From assembly GCF_017308975.1 (NCBI RefSeq), contig NZ_JADWPD010000052.1, positions 1-48,569 of the forward strand: 48,569 nucleotides of DNA. Direction: 5' to 3'. Below are positions 34,505 to 42,218 of the stretch, piece after piece; within the stretch, counting starts at the first letter, position 1, and every line of letters starts with the position of its first letter. Source of the DNA: Amycolatopsis sp. MtRt-6. Its GTDB lineage: Bacteria > Actinomycetota > Actinomycetes > Mycobacteriales > Pseudonocardiaceae. The notes below the pieces were generated by a model. It searched no databases. It was not told the DNA's origin and saw nothing but the letters and a program-made list of their open reading frames with translations. Both the position numbers and the translations under genes were made by a program.

Positions 34505-35233
34505 TCAGCCGAGGGATATCCCGGTGCGTGCTTCGAGACCGGCGATGAGCTCGGCCTGAAACGTCGCGTCTTGAGCAGCGGGGTGGGGGCGCTGAGTGTG
34601 CCGGTGGTACCAGTAACCGCCGGTGCGGGGCTCGATGTCCTGGCCGGTGGCGAGCCACACCTGGGTTTCGTGCCCGGCGCGAAGGTCGTCGGTCGCGCCG
34701 GGGCCGCCCATCCGGGTCGGTACCCAGCCCGGGTCGACGGCGTGCGAGGCGGTTTCCGGGCACCGGCTCGCGATGGCGGCGGCGAGAGCCGTGACGTACA
34801 GCTTGCTGTCCTCATAGGAGACGCGACCCGTGGTGAGGCCTTGAAGATTCGCCGATCCCGACCGGCGCATGGAACTGCTGAGGTAGACGAGCCGGTGCGG
34901 TGTGCGCAGGCGAGCGGTCAGGATGTACGGCGCCAGCGTGTTAACGGCGAGGACGTCCGGGCCGGTGAGGACACCGGCGTTGTGGATGACCGCGTCGAAC
35001 CGGCCGTACTCGTCGGCCTGCCCGGCGAGGGCGACGACCTCCTGGTGTTCGGCGAGGTTCCCGTAAATCGCGCCGCGGACCTGATCGAGCAGGCCCGCTC
35101 CGGCGAGTCGGGACGGGTTCCGGGCGTGCGCGACCACGTCGTGCCCATCCGCGGCCAGCGCCTGTGCGGTCGCCAGGCCGAGCCCGGTCGCCGCGCCGGT
35201 GACGAGAACCAACGCCACGCTGGTGTCCTCCAT
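34505..35233 (-). CDS. short-chain dehydrogenase (SDR) family oxidoreductase
   Basis: A 242-residue SDR: VALVLVTGAATGLGLATAQA (TGxxxGxG), FDAVIHNAGVLTGPDVLAVN, LVYLSSSMRRSG, and YEDSKLYV with the Tyr-x3-Lys pair. Loss of some helices relative to classical SDRs suggests an atypical member. The start at 35233 follows GGAGGA-like sequence. A TGACAG/CTGTCA palindrome lies 15 bases upstream. Confidence 0.88.
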   Translation of the reverse strand: MEDTSVALVLVTGAATGLGLATAQALAADGHDVVAHARNPSRLAGAGLLDQVRGAIYGNLAEHQEVVALAGQADEYGRFDAVIHNAGVLTGPDVLAVNTLAPYILTARLRTPHRLVYLSSSMRRSGSANLQGLTTGRVSYEDSKLYVTALAAAIASRCPETASHAVDPGWVPTRMGGPGATDDLRAGHETQVWLATGQDIEPRTGGYWYHRHTQRPHPAAQDATFQAELIAGLEARTGISLG

Positions 35234-35247
35234 TCCGTTCGTCGGAC

Positions 35248-35265
35248 CTGACAGTAACCTGTCAG
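35248..35265. promoter_or_regulatory. inverted repeat upstream of the SDR gene
   Basis: CTGACAG-TAAC-CTGTCAG, perfect seven-base arms. It lies between the SDR start and the stop of the molybdenum subunit gene, which it overlaps. It may be the operator of the neighbouring MmyB-like regulator, or a terminator. Confidence 0.5.
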
Positions 35266-37454
35266 AGCAGGGATTCCGCGGTGATCGGCAGGCTCCTGAT
35301 CCGCTTTCCGGTGGCGTGGAAGACGGCGTTGGCGATGGCCGGCGCGACGCCGACGTGCACGACCTCCCCGATGCCCTTGACGCCGAGGGGGTCGGCCTGG
35401 GGATCGGAGCCGTCGAGGTAGATCGCGCGCAGCTCGGGGACGTCCGCGTTGACGGGAACGAGGTAGTCGGCGAGGTTGGCGTTGACGATCCGGCCGTCTC
35501 GCGGGTCGGTGACCGTGTGCTCCAGCAGCGCCGAGCCGATCCCGCCGACCATTCCGCCGAGGGCTTGGCTGTCGGCGAGCTTGGGGCTGACGATCCGCCC
35601 GGCGTCGTAGACGCCGAGCATGCGCCGCAAGCGGACCAGGCCGAGCTGGGCGTCGACCGCGACCTCGGCGAACACGGCGCCGTAGGCGTAGAACGACGAG
35701 CGATCCTGCCCGGGCGGGGCGAACCCGCCGATGGCCTCCAGGTGCGGTCGTCCATTGCGTGACAGCAGCTGCCGGAAGCTCTCGCCGCGAGCCGGGTCGT
35801 TCTTGAGCGCCATGCGCCCGTTGCGGACGATGACGTCGGCGGGGTCGGCTCCGTGCAGTGGGGACCGGAGGTCGTTGACGGCGAGGGTGACGGCTTGGTG
35901 CCGGACCTTGTCGCAGGCGTTCAGGACGGCGGATCCGACGCTGGCCATCGTTTGCGAGCCGCCGTGGGGTGGCGTGGGTGGCATGAGGGAGTCGCCGAGC
36001 TCGAACCGGACGGTGTCCATGGCCAGGCCGAGGGCGTCGGCGGCGACCTGGGTCATCGAGGTGTAGGTGCCGGGGCCCATGTCGCTGGTCGCGGACTGGA
36101 CCAGGGCCGCGCCGTTCGCCTCGAGCCGGGCGTAGGCCTGGGCCGCGCCGCGTGCGGTGTCATAGACGGAGGTGGCCATCCCGGTGCCGATCAGCCAGTC
36201 GCCGTCGCGGGTCGAGCGTGGTGCCGGATTGCGGTGCTGCCAGCCGAATTCCCGGGCGCCGACGGTGTAGCACTCACGCAGCCGCCGCGTGGAGAACGGC
36301 AAGCCGGTGGACTCGTCTTTCGCCGGCTCGTTGCGTTGACGCAGTTCGATGGGGTCCATCTTCAGCGCGTGCGCGAGCTCGTCGACCGCCGATTCGATCG
36401 CGAACGACGCGCTCGCGTACCCGGGGCCACGCATCCAGATCGGCGTGTTGACGTCGAGCGGCACCGAGCTGTAGGCCTGCCGGACGTGCGGCATGCTGTA
36501 GAGCATCTGCCCGGGAGCCATCGCGGCCTCGACGAATTTCTCGTACGACGACGTCTCGGCCGTGATGTCGTGGATCATCGCGCTCAACCGGCCGCGCCGA
36601 TCCGCGCCGATCCTCAGGCGGTAGCCGTAGCAGGGCCGGAAGCCGGTGCCGAAGTACAGCTGGCGCCGGGCCAGCACGAGCTTGACCGGCCGTCCGGTGT
36701 GGCGTGCCGCGACCGCGGCGATGGTGACGTGCGGCCAGGCCCGCAGGCCGCTGCCGAAGGCGCCCCCGACGAAGGGGGAAATGACGCGCACGTGGTTGTC
36801 CGGAATGCCGAACACCGCGGCGAGTTCCCGCTGGGTGCCGCCGACCCACTGGGTCTTGTCCCAGACGGTGAGGCGGTCGCCGTCCCAGCGTGCGATGGTC
36901 GCGTGCGGTTCCATCGGGTTGTGGTGGTTGCGCGCGGCGTCGTAGGTGACGTCCAGTTTGACCGCGGCACCGGCGAACGCGGTGTCGGCGTCGCCGCGCG
37001 CGTAGGTGGTGGGTTCGCCGGCCGGGGCCGAGCGCAGGTCGGTGGCCGGCTGGCGGGCGTTGTAGTGCACTTCGACCAGCCGGGCGGCGTGCTGCGCCGC
37101 CTCGAGGGTGTCGGCGACCACGACCGCGACGGCCTGGCCGAAGAACCGGATGCGGTCGTCCTGGAAGACGCGCAGCCGGGTGCCCTCGGGATTGTTCGCG
37201 TTCGGGCTCTCGCGGTAGGCGAGCTTGGGGGCGTTGAGGTGGCTGATCACCGCCCGGACGCCGGGGTGGGCGAGCGCGGCGCGGTCGTCGATCGCGGTGA
37301 TGCGTCCCGCGCCGACGCTGCCGTCGACCACGACGGCGTGCAGCGCGCCGTCGATTTCGTGTTCGGCGGCGTAGGTGGCGTGCCCGGTCACCTTGAGCCG
37401 GCCGTCCACCCTGGACACCGGAGTGCCGACGGCTCGCTGGGGCTGCGCGGTCAC
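35262..37454 (-). CDS. paoC: molybdenum-cofactor subunit of PaoABC-like aldehyde oxidoreductase
   Basis: A 730-residue xanthine-oxidase-family large subunit. It starts PVSRVDGRLKVTGHATYAAE, contains FVGGAFGSGLRAW, IWMRGPGYASASFAIESAVD, TSDMGPGTYTSMTQVAADAL, and KGIGEVVHVGVAPAIANAVF near the C-terminus, where GxGE supplies the catalytic glutamate. It binds Mo-molybdopterin cytosine dinucleotide in this group. It overlaps the FAD subunit gene by four bases. With its partners it probably oxidises aldehydes. The exact substrate is not shown. Confidence 0.9.
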   Translation of the reverse strand: MTAQPQRAVGTPVSRVDGRLKVTGHATYAAEHEIDGALHAVVVDGSVGAGRITAIDDRAALAHPGVRAVISHLNAPKLAYRESPNANNPEGTRLRVFQDDRIRFFGQAVAVVVADTLEAAQHAARLVEVHYNARQPATDLRSAPAGEPTTYARGDADTAFAGAAVKLDVTYDAARNHHNPMEPHATIARWDGDRLTVWDKTQWVGGTQRELAAVFGIPDNHVRVISPFVGGAFGSGLRAWPHVTIAAVAARHTGRPVKLVLARRQLYFGTGFRPCYGYRLRIGADRRGRLSAMIHDITAETSSYEKFVEAAMAPGQMLYSMPHVRQAYSSVPLDVNTPIWMRGPGYASASFAIESAVDELAHALKMDPIELRQRNEPAKDESTGLPFSTRRLRECYTVGAREFGWQHRNPAPRSTRDGDWLIGTGMATSVYDTARGAAQAYARLEANGAALVQSATSDMGPGTYTSMTQVAADALGLAMDTVRFELGDSLMPPTPPHGGSQTMASVGSAVLNACDKVRHQAVTLAVNDLRSPLHGADPADVIVRNGRMALKNDPARGESFRQLLSRNGRPHLEAIGGFAPPGQDRSSFYAYGAVFAEVAVDAQLGLVRLRRMLGVYDAGRIVSPKLADSQALGGMVGGIGSALLEHTVTDPRDGRIVNANLADYLVPVNADVPELRAIYLDGSDPQADPLGVKGIGEVVHVGVAPAIANAVFHATGKRIRSLPITAESLL

Positions 37455-38431
37455 TGGCCTCCTCCTACGACGCGAAGCTGACGTTCGACGGTCCGTTTGA
37501 GCAATTCGACCTTGAACGCGTTGTGGTCCAGCGGGCGTGCGCCGTCCGCGGCGCGGGCGGCGGCGTCCGTCCACAGCTGCGCGGACGGCGCCTTCCCGGT
37601 GAGGTGCTGCTCGACGGCGGCCAGTTTCCACGGCACAGTGCCCACGCCGCCGGCCGCGACCTTGGCGGCCCGGACCACCCCGCCCTGGATGTGCAGGGCG
37701 ACCGCGGCCGAGGTCAGGGCGAATTCGTAGGACTGCCGGTCGCGGACCTTGAGGTAGCCCGAACGCACCGGACGCGGAAGCGCGGGAACCTCGATGGCGG
37801 TGATCAGTTCTCCGGGCCGGATGGCGTGCTCCCGCTCGGGCGTCGTGCCCGGGGTGAGCAGGAAGTCACGGAACGCCACAGTGCGCTCGCCGTCCGGGCC
37901 GAGGAGCCGGACGGTGGCTTCGAGGGCTGCGAACGCCACGGCGACGTCGGAGGGGTGGGTGGCCATGCAGTGGCTGGACGTGCCGAGGATCGCATGGCTG
38001 CGGTTGATGCCGTGCAGCGCCGCGCATCCGGAGCCGGGTGCGCGCTTGTTGCACGCGGCGGTGACATCCCGGAAGTAGGTGCACCGGGTGCGCTGCATGA
38101 TGTTGCCGCCGATGGTGGCCATGTTGCGCAGCTGCGCCGAGGCGCTGAGCTCCAGTGCCTCGGAGATCACCGGGTACGTGCCGCGGACCCGGGGGTCGGC
38201 GGCGGCCTCGGCCATGGTGACCAGCGCGCCGATGCGCAGGCCGCCGCCCGGCGTGACCCTGATGCCGCGCAAGGGGAGCGCGGCGATGTCGACCAGCCCG
38301 GCCGGGCGTTCCACGGTTTCGCGCATGAGGTCGACCAGCGTGGTCCCGCCGGCGATGTACCGGCCGCCGCGCTGCCCCGCGGCCACGGCCGCACGGGTGT
38401 CGGCGACCTTGGTGTAGGTGAAGGGCTGCAC
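37451..38431 (-). CDS. paoB: FAD subunit of PaoABC-like aldehyde oxidoreductase
   Basis: A 326-residue FAD-binding subunit: RYIAGGTTLVDLMRETVERP (FAD motif), ATIGGNIMQRTRCTYFRD, and a cysteine-rich insertion with CNKRAPGSGC and SSHCMATHPSDVAVAF. PaoB-type subunits use such cysteines for an extra [4Fe-4S] cluster. It starts at GTG 38431. It lies ten bases after the iron-sulfur subunit and overlaps the next gene by four bases, so the three are one operon in the order paoA-paoB-paoC. Confidence 0.88.
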   Translation of the reverse strand: MQPFTYTKVADTRAAVAAGQRGGRYIAGGTTLVDLMRETVERPAGLVDIAALPLRGIRVTPGGGLRIGALVTMAEAAADPRVRGTYPVISEALELSASAQLRNMATIGGNIMQRTRCTYFRDVTAACNKRAPGSGCAALHGINRSHAILGTSSHCMATHPSDVAVAFAALEATVRLLGPDGERTVAFRDFLLTPGTTPEREHAIRPGELITAIEVPALPRPVRSGYLKVRDRQSYEFALTSAAVALHIQGGVVRAAKVAAGGVGTVPWKLAAVEQHLTGKAPSAQLWTDAAARAADGARPLDHNAFKVELLKRTVERQLRVVGGGQ

Positions 38432-38440
38432 GTCAGGTCC

Positions 38441-39058
38441 TCACTTCCGCGGCGCGGCCTGCTGGACCGCGTCGACGATCTTCACGTAGCAGCCGCACCG
38501 GCAGATGTTGCCGCTCATCCATTCGCGGATCTCCGCGCGGGACCCGGTGTGGCCTTCCTTGATGCAGGCGGCGCCGGACATGATCTGTCCCGGCGTGCAG
38601 TAGCCGCACTGGAAGGCGTCATGGTCGATGAACGCCTGCTGCAGGGGGTGCAGCCGGTCGCCTTCGGCGAGGCCTTCGATGGTGGTGACTTCGGCGCCCT
38701 CGAGCCGCACGGCGAGGGTCAGGCAGCCGTTCACGCGGCGGCCGTCGACCAGGACGGTGCAGGCTCCGCAGGCGCCCGCGTCACAGCCCTTCTTCGAGCC
38801 GGTGAGGCCGAGGTGCTCGCGCAGCAGATCCAGCAGTGACGTGCGGTTGTCGAACGTGACGGTGTGGCGGGTTCCGTTGACCGTCAACGACACCCGGCTG
38901 CTGGTGCCGGACTCGGCGGCCGCGGCGGGCTCCGCGTCGAGGACGGGCGCCCCGGCGACGGCGACCGCGCCGGTGATGGCCGTGGCCGCGACGAACGTGC
39001 GCCGCGACAGGGTGGCGGGCGTGTCCTCGTCGGTGGCCGGGATTTCTTCGATCGACAT
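38441..39058 (-). CDS. paoA: [2Fe-2S] subunit of PaoABC-like aldehyde oxidoreductase with Tat signal
   Basis: A 205-residue protein. Residues 18-50 form a twin-arginine signal: LSRRTFVAATAITGAVAVAG followed by an AxA-rich cleavage zone. Then come a plant-type [2Fe-2S] domain with CDAGACGACTVLVDGRRVNG and a second cluster domain with FQCGYCTPGQIM and ICRCGCY. The signal implies that the whole complex is exported folded. The start at 39058 follows GGAAGGA. Copy 3 of the 24-bp motif lies about 90 bases upstream. Confidence 0.92.
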   Translation of the reverse strand: MSIEEIPATDEDTPATLSRRTFVAATAITGAVAVAGAPVLDAEPAAAAESGTSSRVSLTVNGTRHTVTFDNRTSLLDLLREHLGLTGSKKGCDAGACGACTVLVDGRRVNGCLTLAVRLEGAEVTTIEGLAEGDRLHPLQQAFIDHDAFQCGYCTPGQIMSGAACIKEGHTGSRAEIREWMSGNICRCGCYVKIVDAVQQAAPRK

Positions 39059-39147
39059 GGAAGGACTTCCTCGGTCGCGAGATTGCGGCAGGCGGGCACA
39101 GCTCGTTTTTCGTTCCGGGTGGACGAAATCACACCTCGCCGGGGGAT

Positions 39148-39171
39148 TGGGAGGGGCTGTCAGCACCCCCC
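39148..39171 (-). promoter_or_regulatory. 24-bp GC-rich motif, copy 3
   Basis: Read towards paoA on the minus strand: GGGGGGTGCTG, then ACA, then GCCCCTCCCA. It differs from copy 2 at a single base. Confidence 0.8.
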
Positions 39172-39325
39172 GGCTTTCGGGCCGGCCGGGAGCTCGCTGT
39201 CGAAAGCCGGAAGTATGCCGTGACAACAACCACCCGCTGTCGGTTACCGCAGGTCAGGGCAAGGATGCGGCCAACGCGAGGGGTGACGGCAAGCCCTCCC
39301 GGAATTCCGGTGAGACGGCGCCGGT

Positions 39326-40084
39326 TCAGCGGAGGCCGGCAGCGAACTCTTTGAGCTCCCGAGCCAGTACCGGCGAAGCGTAGGTCTTCACCACGTCCTG
39401 CCGGGCGGGGCAGACGTCCAAGTCCGGGCATACCAGCGGAATCATGATCCGCAGCGTCTTGTACAGCTGAGCATGCGGCAACGTGCCGAGGATCTGCTTG
39501 ATGCCGAACGCGGATGCCGCGCTGAGGACTTCGGCGAGGAACTTCGGGCAGCCGACCAAGATCAGGCCCGCTCGCAACGGCATCTGAGCGTATTTGGCGT
39601 AAGTGCCGGGATCGAGCCCTTTCGCCACGTTGTTGAGGCAGACGCAGAGTCCGTGCTTGCGGTAGCGGACCGAGGAAGTCCACGGGACCTTGTCGATGGC
39701 ACGGTTGGCCAGCCGTGTGTAGAAGCCGTTCTCGTCGAAGACATAAGCTACGACGTCGCCGGCGATGTTCGACGGATCCCTGTTCAATGATTCCTTGGCG
39801 TGCTGACGGCGGGTGGTCCTGCGGTCGAGCTGCGGCGCGACGGAGCGAGTCGGTGTCGCCATTGGTGCGGGCGCCGCCGATGATCGCGGTCGCGTGCTTC
39901 GCGGCACCGCCGGCGACGGGCTCCACGCTGGCCGGTGGACTGGTGTTCGGGCGGTAGATCGGCGGGTGCGTGTCCGCTGGGCTCGGCGTGCGCATTCCCG
40001 TCCGGCTTCCGAATCCTTGAAGTGTCGCCGGTTGCAGTACTGGCATTCGTACTGACTTGCGGGGAGCTTTCGGTGCCTCGCCAT
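39326..40084 (-). CDS. hypothetical protein with N-terminal zinc ribbon
   Basis: About 252 residues from ATG 40084. The N-terminus is a C2-type ribbon: YECQYCNRRHFKDSEAGREC. A basic, proline-rich linker follows, then a globular part with SNIAGDVVAYVFDENGFYTR, VRYRKHGLCVCLNNVAKGLD and GTLPHAQLYKTLRIMIPLVC. I do not recognise the family. It is isolated at the start of the accessory region. The linker composition makes frame errors possible. Confidence 0.55.
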   Translation of the reverse strand: MARHRKLPASQYECQYCNRRHFKDSEAGRECARRAQRTRTRRSTARTPVHRPAWSPSPAVPRSTRPRSSAAPAPMATPTRSVAPQLDRRTTRRQHAKESLNRDPSNIAGDVVAYVFDENGFYTRLANRAIDKVPWTSSVRYRKHGLCVCLNNVAKGLDPGTYAKYAQMPLRAGLILVGCPKFLAEVLSAASAFGIKQILGTLPHAQLYKTLRIMIPLVCPDLDVCPARQDVVKTYASPVLARELKEFAAGLR

Positions 40085-40220
40085 CCCATCCACGCTAGGT
40101 ACCGGGACCTCGGCGGTCACTCGGCTATTCCGGTCCCTGACAAGGTGCCTGCGTCACACCCCGCGTTGTGATTCATCCTTGTGAGTCAATGCAGGTCATC
40201 CTCGTGAGTGGCATCCGGCC

Positions 40221-40406
40221 TCATCGGTTCCGCGCGGCACGCGCAGCCCGGCTGCGCCGCCGCAGGTAGCTCGCGCTGAACCCCACGTCCGGCCCGGGCA
40301 CCCAACGATCGGCGAGCCGACCGGCGTCGGCGGCTGCCAGCTCGGCGGTGGGTGGTTCGGGCAGATCCGCCGACACGAGGTACTCGACGAAGTCCCGGAG
40401 GCGCAC
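40221..40406 (-). CDS. short ORF or gene fragment, unrecognised
   Basis: 61 residues from a GTG directly after an in-frame TAG: MRLRDFVEYLVSADLPEPPT, AELAAADAGRLADRWVPGPD, ending in a basic tail RRRSRAARAARNR. It lacks a ribosome site. It reads protein-like and may be the tail of a larger lost gene. Confidence 0.35.
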   Translation of the reverse strand: MRLRDFVEYLVSADLPEPPTAELAAADAGRLADRWVPGPDVGFSASYLRRRSRAARAARNR

Positions 40407-40439
40407 CTACTGGCCGTCGCTCTCCCGAAGTTCGGGTGT

Positions 40440-40781
40440 TCAGTACAGCTCGCGCACGGCGACGGGGGACTGGTCGGTGGTGACCGTCGCTCCGAGCGCC
40501 TGCAGTTGTCCGGCGAGCCGCGCGGCCGCCAGGGTCCCGACTTGGCGGCCGGTGAAAGGATCCTCTGCCAACGTGGTGGTGACGGTGGTCCACAGGTGAC
40601 TGCTGGACCTCGGTCGCTGCGCACTCCAGGTGCAGGCGACCGTGAACCGGTTTGGCGTCCAGCTGCGGTGCAGCGCTATGACGTCATCGTCTTCGGCACC
40701 GAGAGCACGAGCTCGCGGCGCACTCGGGTGTACAGCTGGTGTGCGCGACCGGCTTGCACGACCCCGCAGTCGACGCGGCAT
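40440..40781 (-). CDS. unrecognised ORF, possibly a gene fragment
   Basis: The last 70 residues look protein-like: SWTPNRFTVACTWSAQRPRS, HLWTTVTTTLAEDPFTGRQV, LAAARLAGQLQALGATVTTD. The first 40 are basic and GC-driven. It overlaps a plus-strand fragment leading into the JetD-like gene, so at most one is intact. No family was recognised. Confidence 0.3.
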   Translation of the reverse strand: MPRRLRGRASRSRTPAVHPSAPRARALGAEDDDVIALHRSWTPNRFTVACTWSAQRPRSSSHLWTTVTTTLAEDPFTGRQVGTLAAARLAGQLQALGATVTTDQSPVAVRELY

Positions 40782-40969
40782 TCACCGGACACGGCTCGGT
40801 AGTCGTGAAACTGCGCAACGACGGTGACCTTCGCCGCAACCTCGCCTACCTGCAACTACGTGCGACGGTCGTGGACGGAGTGGACGTGATCGACTCGATC
40901 ACCGGGGGCCGGGACCGAGCCTCGGCTCGAAACTGGGTCGATGCGACGCGCTACGAGGTGGATCTGTGA
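40682..40969 (+). pseudogene. 3' fragment translationally coupled to the JetD-like gene
   Basis: The open frame gives HELAAHSGVQLVCATGLHDP, AVDAAFTGHGSVVVKLRNDG, LRRNLAYLQLRATVVDGVDV and ASARNWVDATRYEVDL, ending in a GTGA overlap with the next gene. A stop precedes it at 40679, so the N-terminus is lost or very short (GTG 40739). The four-base overlap shows it was the operon partner of the JetD-like protein. The domain is not recognised. Confidence 0.5.
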
Positions 40970-42015
40970 CTGTCCGTCCGTCCGAGGTCGCCACGCTGCG
41001 GGGAGCGATCCTGGACACGAGATCAGTGAAGATCGAGTTCGACACGCTGTGGCAACTCTGGAACCGCTCTGCACCCAGGTTCGTCGGCGATCCCGATCAG
41101 GCGGCTGCCTTGCACGAGGCTTTGCTGCAGCTGTCGAACTCCTCCGTGATCGAACTGCCGAAGCAGGCATGGGACGCATCCATCGTCCCCGCGCTGCCCC
41201 GCCATGTGTTGGTGCCGGCAGCCCGGCGTGTCGACAGTGGACGGCCGTGGGTGACATTTCCGTGGCGCCGCGAACTGGGCTGGGTGTCGTCCTTGCCGAC
41301 ATTGTCCGCTGCCCTATTCGACGATCTGACGGCCGTGAACGATTGGCTGGGCCGGGTCGAGCCAGCGAGACTTCCGACTGTGCCTATCCGCTATCGATCC
41401 GCGGAGATTTTTGGTCGGGAGAAGCGGCTCGAGCAGCTGGAACGGTCGAAGATGTTCGGTCCGGGCCGGCTAAGGCTGCCGATGCTCGCGTGCGTGCGGC
41501 TGGCGCCACCCGCCCCGGCAGCGGTCGTGGGGGCGGGACCGGACGTCCTCGTCGTCGAGAACAGTGACACATATTGGGTGGCTGTCCAGACATTGCGAGC
41601 CAGCGGGGGCCACCGCATCGGTGCGGTCGTTTGGGGCTCCGGCAAGACGTTTCCGGCACAGGTTCCTTCGCCCGCGGTCGACGTAGCCGGTCAGGGACCG
41701 GTACGAGGGGTTGCTTGGTACTGGGGCGACTTCGATCCGGCCGGTACGTCGACCGCGGTGGCAGCGGCACGAATGACGCCGGACGTCGACGTCCGCCCTG
41801 CGACGGGCTTATGGGCGGCGATGGTGGGGCTTGCAGTGCAGGAGGCTGGAACGGTCGACTGGTCGGGCGCGGTAGGGCAGGAATGGCTTGGCGCTGAGTT
41901 GTGGGATGCGCTCGCACACGTGCGCGCTGCGGGTGGACGCATCGCCCAGGAGCTCGTGCCGGTGGATGTGGTAGCTGCCTGGGCAGGTCAGCCCGATCAC
42001 CGGTTTGCTCTGTGA
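40966..42015 (+). CDS. orphan Wadjet JetD-like Toprim protein
   Basis: A 349-residue protein. The N-terminal part (FDTLWQLWNRSAPRFVGDPD, LPKQAWDASIVPALPRHVLV) is like DUF3322. The C-terminal part is a Toprim fold like DUF2220 in JetD: VLVVENSDTYWVAVQ with the catalytic Glu, GSG, and AWYWGDFDPAGTSTA with the DxD pair. JetD is the DNA-cleaving subunit of Wadjet anti-plasmid systems and normally works with JetABC (MukBEF-like). None of those is present. It starts at GTG overlapping the upstream fragment. It may be a remnant or belong to a distinct two-gene system. Confidence 0.75.
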   Translation: MTVRPSEVATLRGAILDTRSVKIEFDTLWQLWNRSAPRFVGDPDQAAALHEALLQLSNSSVIELPKQAWDASIVPALPRHVLVPAARRVDSGRPWVTFPWRRELGWVSSLPTLSAALFDDLTAVNDWLGRVEPARLPTVPIRYRSAEIFGREKRLEQLERSKMFGPGRLRLPMLACVRLAPPAPAAVVGAGPDVLVVENSDTYWVAVQTLRASGGHRIGAVVWGSGKTFPAQVPSPAVDVAGQGPVRGVAWYWGDFDPAGTSTAVAAARMTPDVDVRPATGLWAAMVGLAVQEAGTVDWSGAVGQEWLGAELWDALAHVRAAGGRIAQELVPVDVVAAWAGQPDHRFAL

Positions 42016-42041
42016 AAGCTCACGGGGAGACGGATCGGGCT

Positions 42042-42082
42042 ACTCTGCGCTACAATACTCGCATGATCTCCCCAAACACGGG
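42042..42082 (+). promoter_or_regulatory. leaderless promoter and start, copy A
   Basis: TACAAT at 42051-42056 is a good -10 box, and the ATG at 42063 lies where transcription should begin. The block matches 48405-48445 in 33 of 41 positions. Confidence 0.6.
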
Positions 42083-42218
42083 AGATATCCCACGTATGGG
42101 GGTTCAAGTCTCGGACACAGTATTACCCCACGGATCGCGAAACGCGATCTTGAAGCCGGGGTTGATCGTAGCTCAGCTCGAATCGATCTCCTCCAGTCGC
42201 CATCCGGCGCCGTCGTAG
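42063..42218 (+). pseudogene. GntR-like regulator, N-terminal remnant
   Basis: The leaderless ATG gives MISPNTGDIPRMGVQVSDTV and then AILKPGLIVAQLESIS. The pattern ISPxxG-x-VQV-DT-x-LKPG resembles the start of GntR/YtrA-like regulators of actinomycete mobile elements. It runs into the 3' end of the serine recombinase gene on the other strand and has no HTH body. The identification is tentative. Confidence 0.4.

Noticed and set aside
42095..42120. tRNA T-loop-like GGTTCAAGTC
   Set aside because: The flanking bases do not form the T stem, and no anticodon or acceptor stems are found. It lies in the gntR-like frame.
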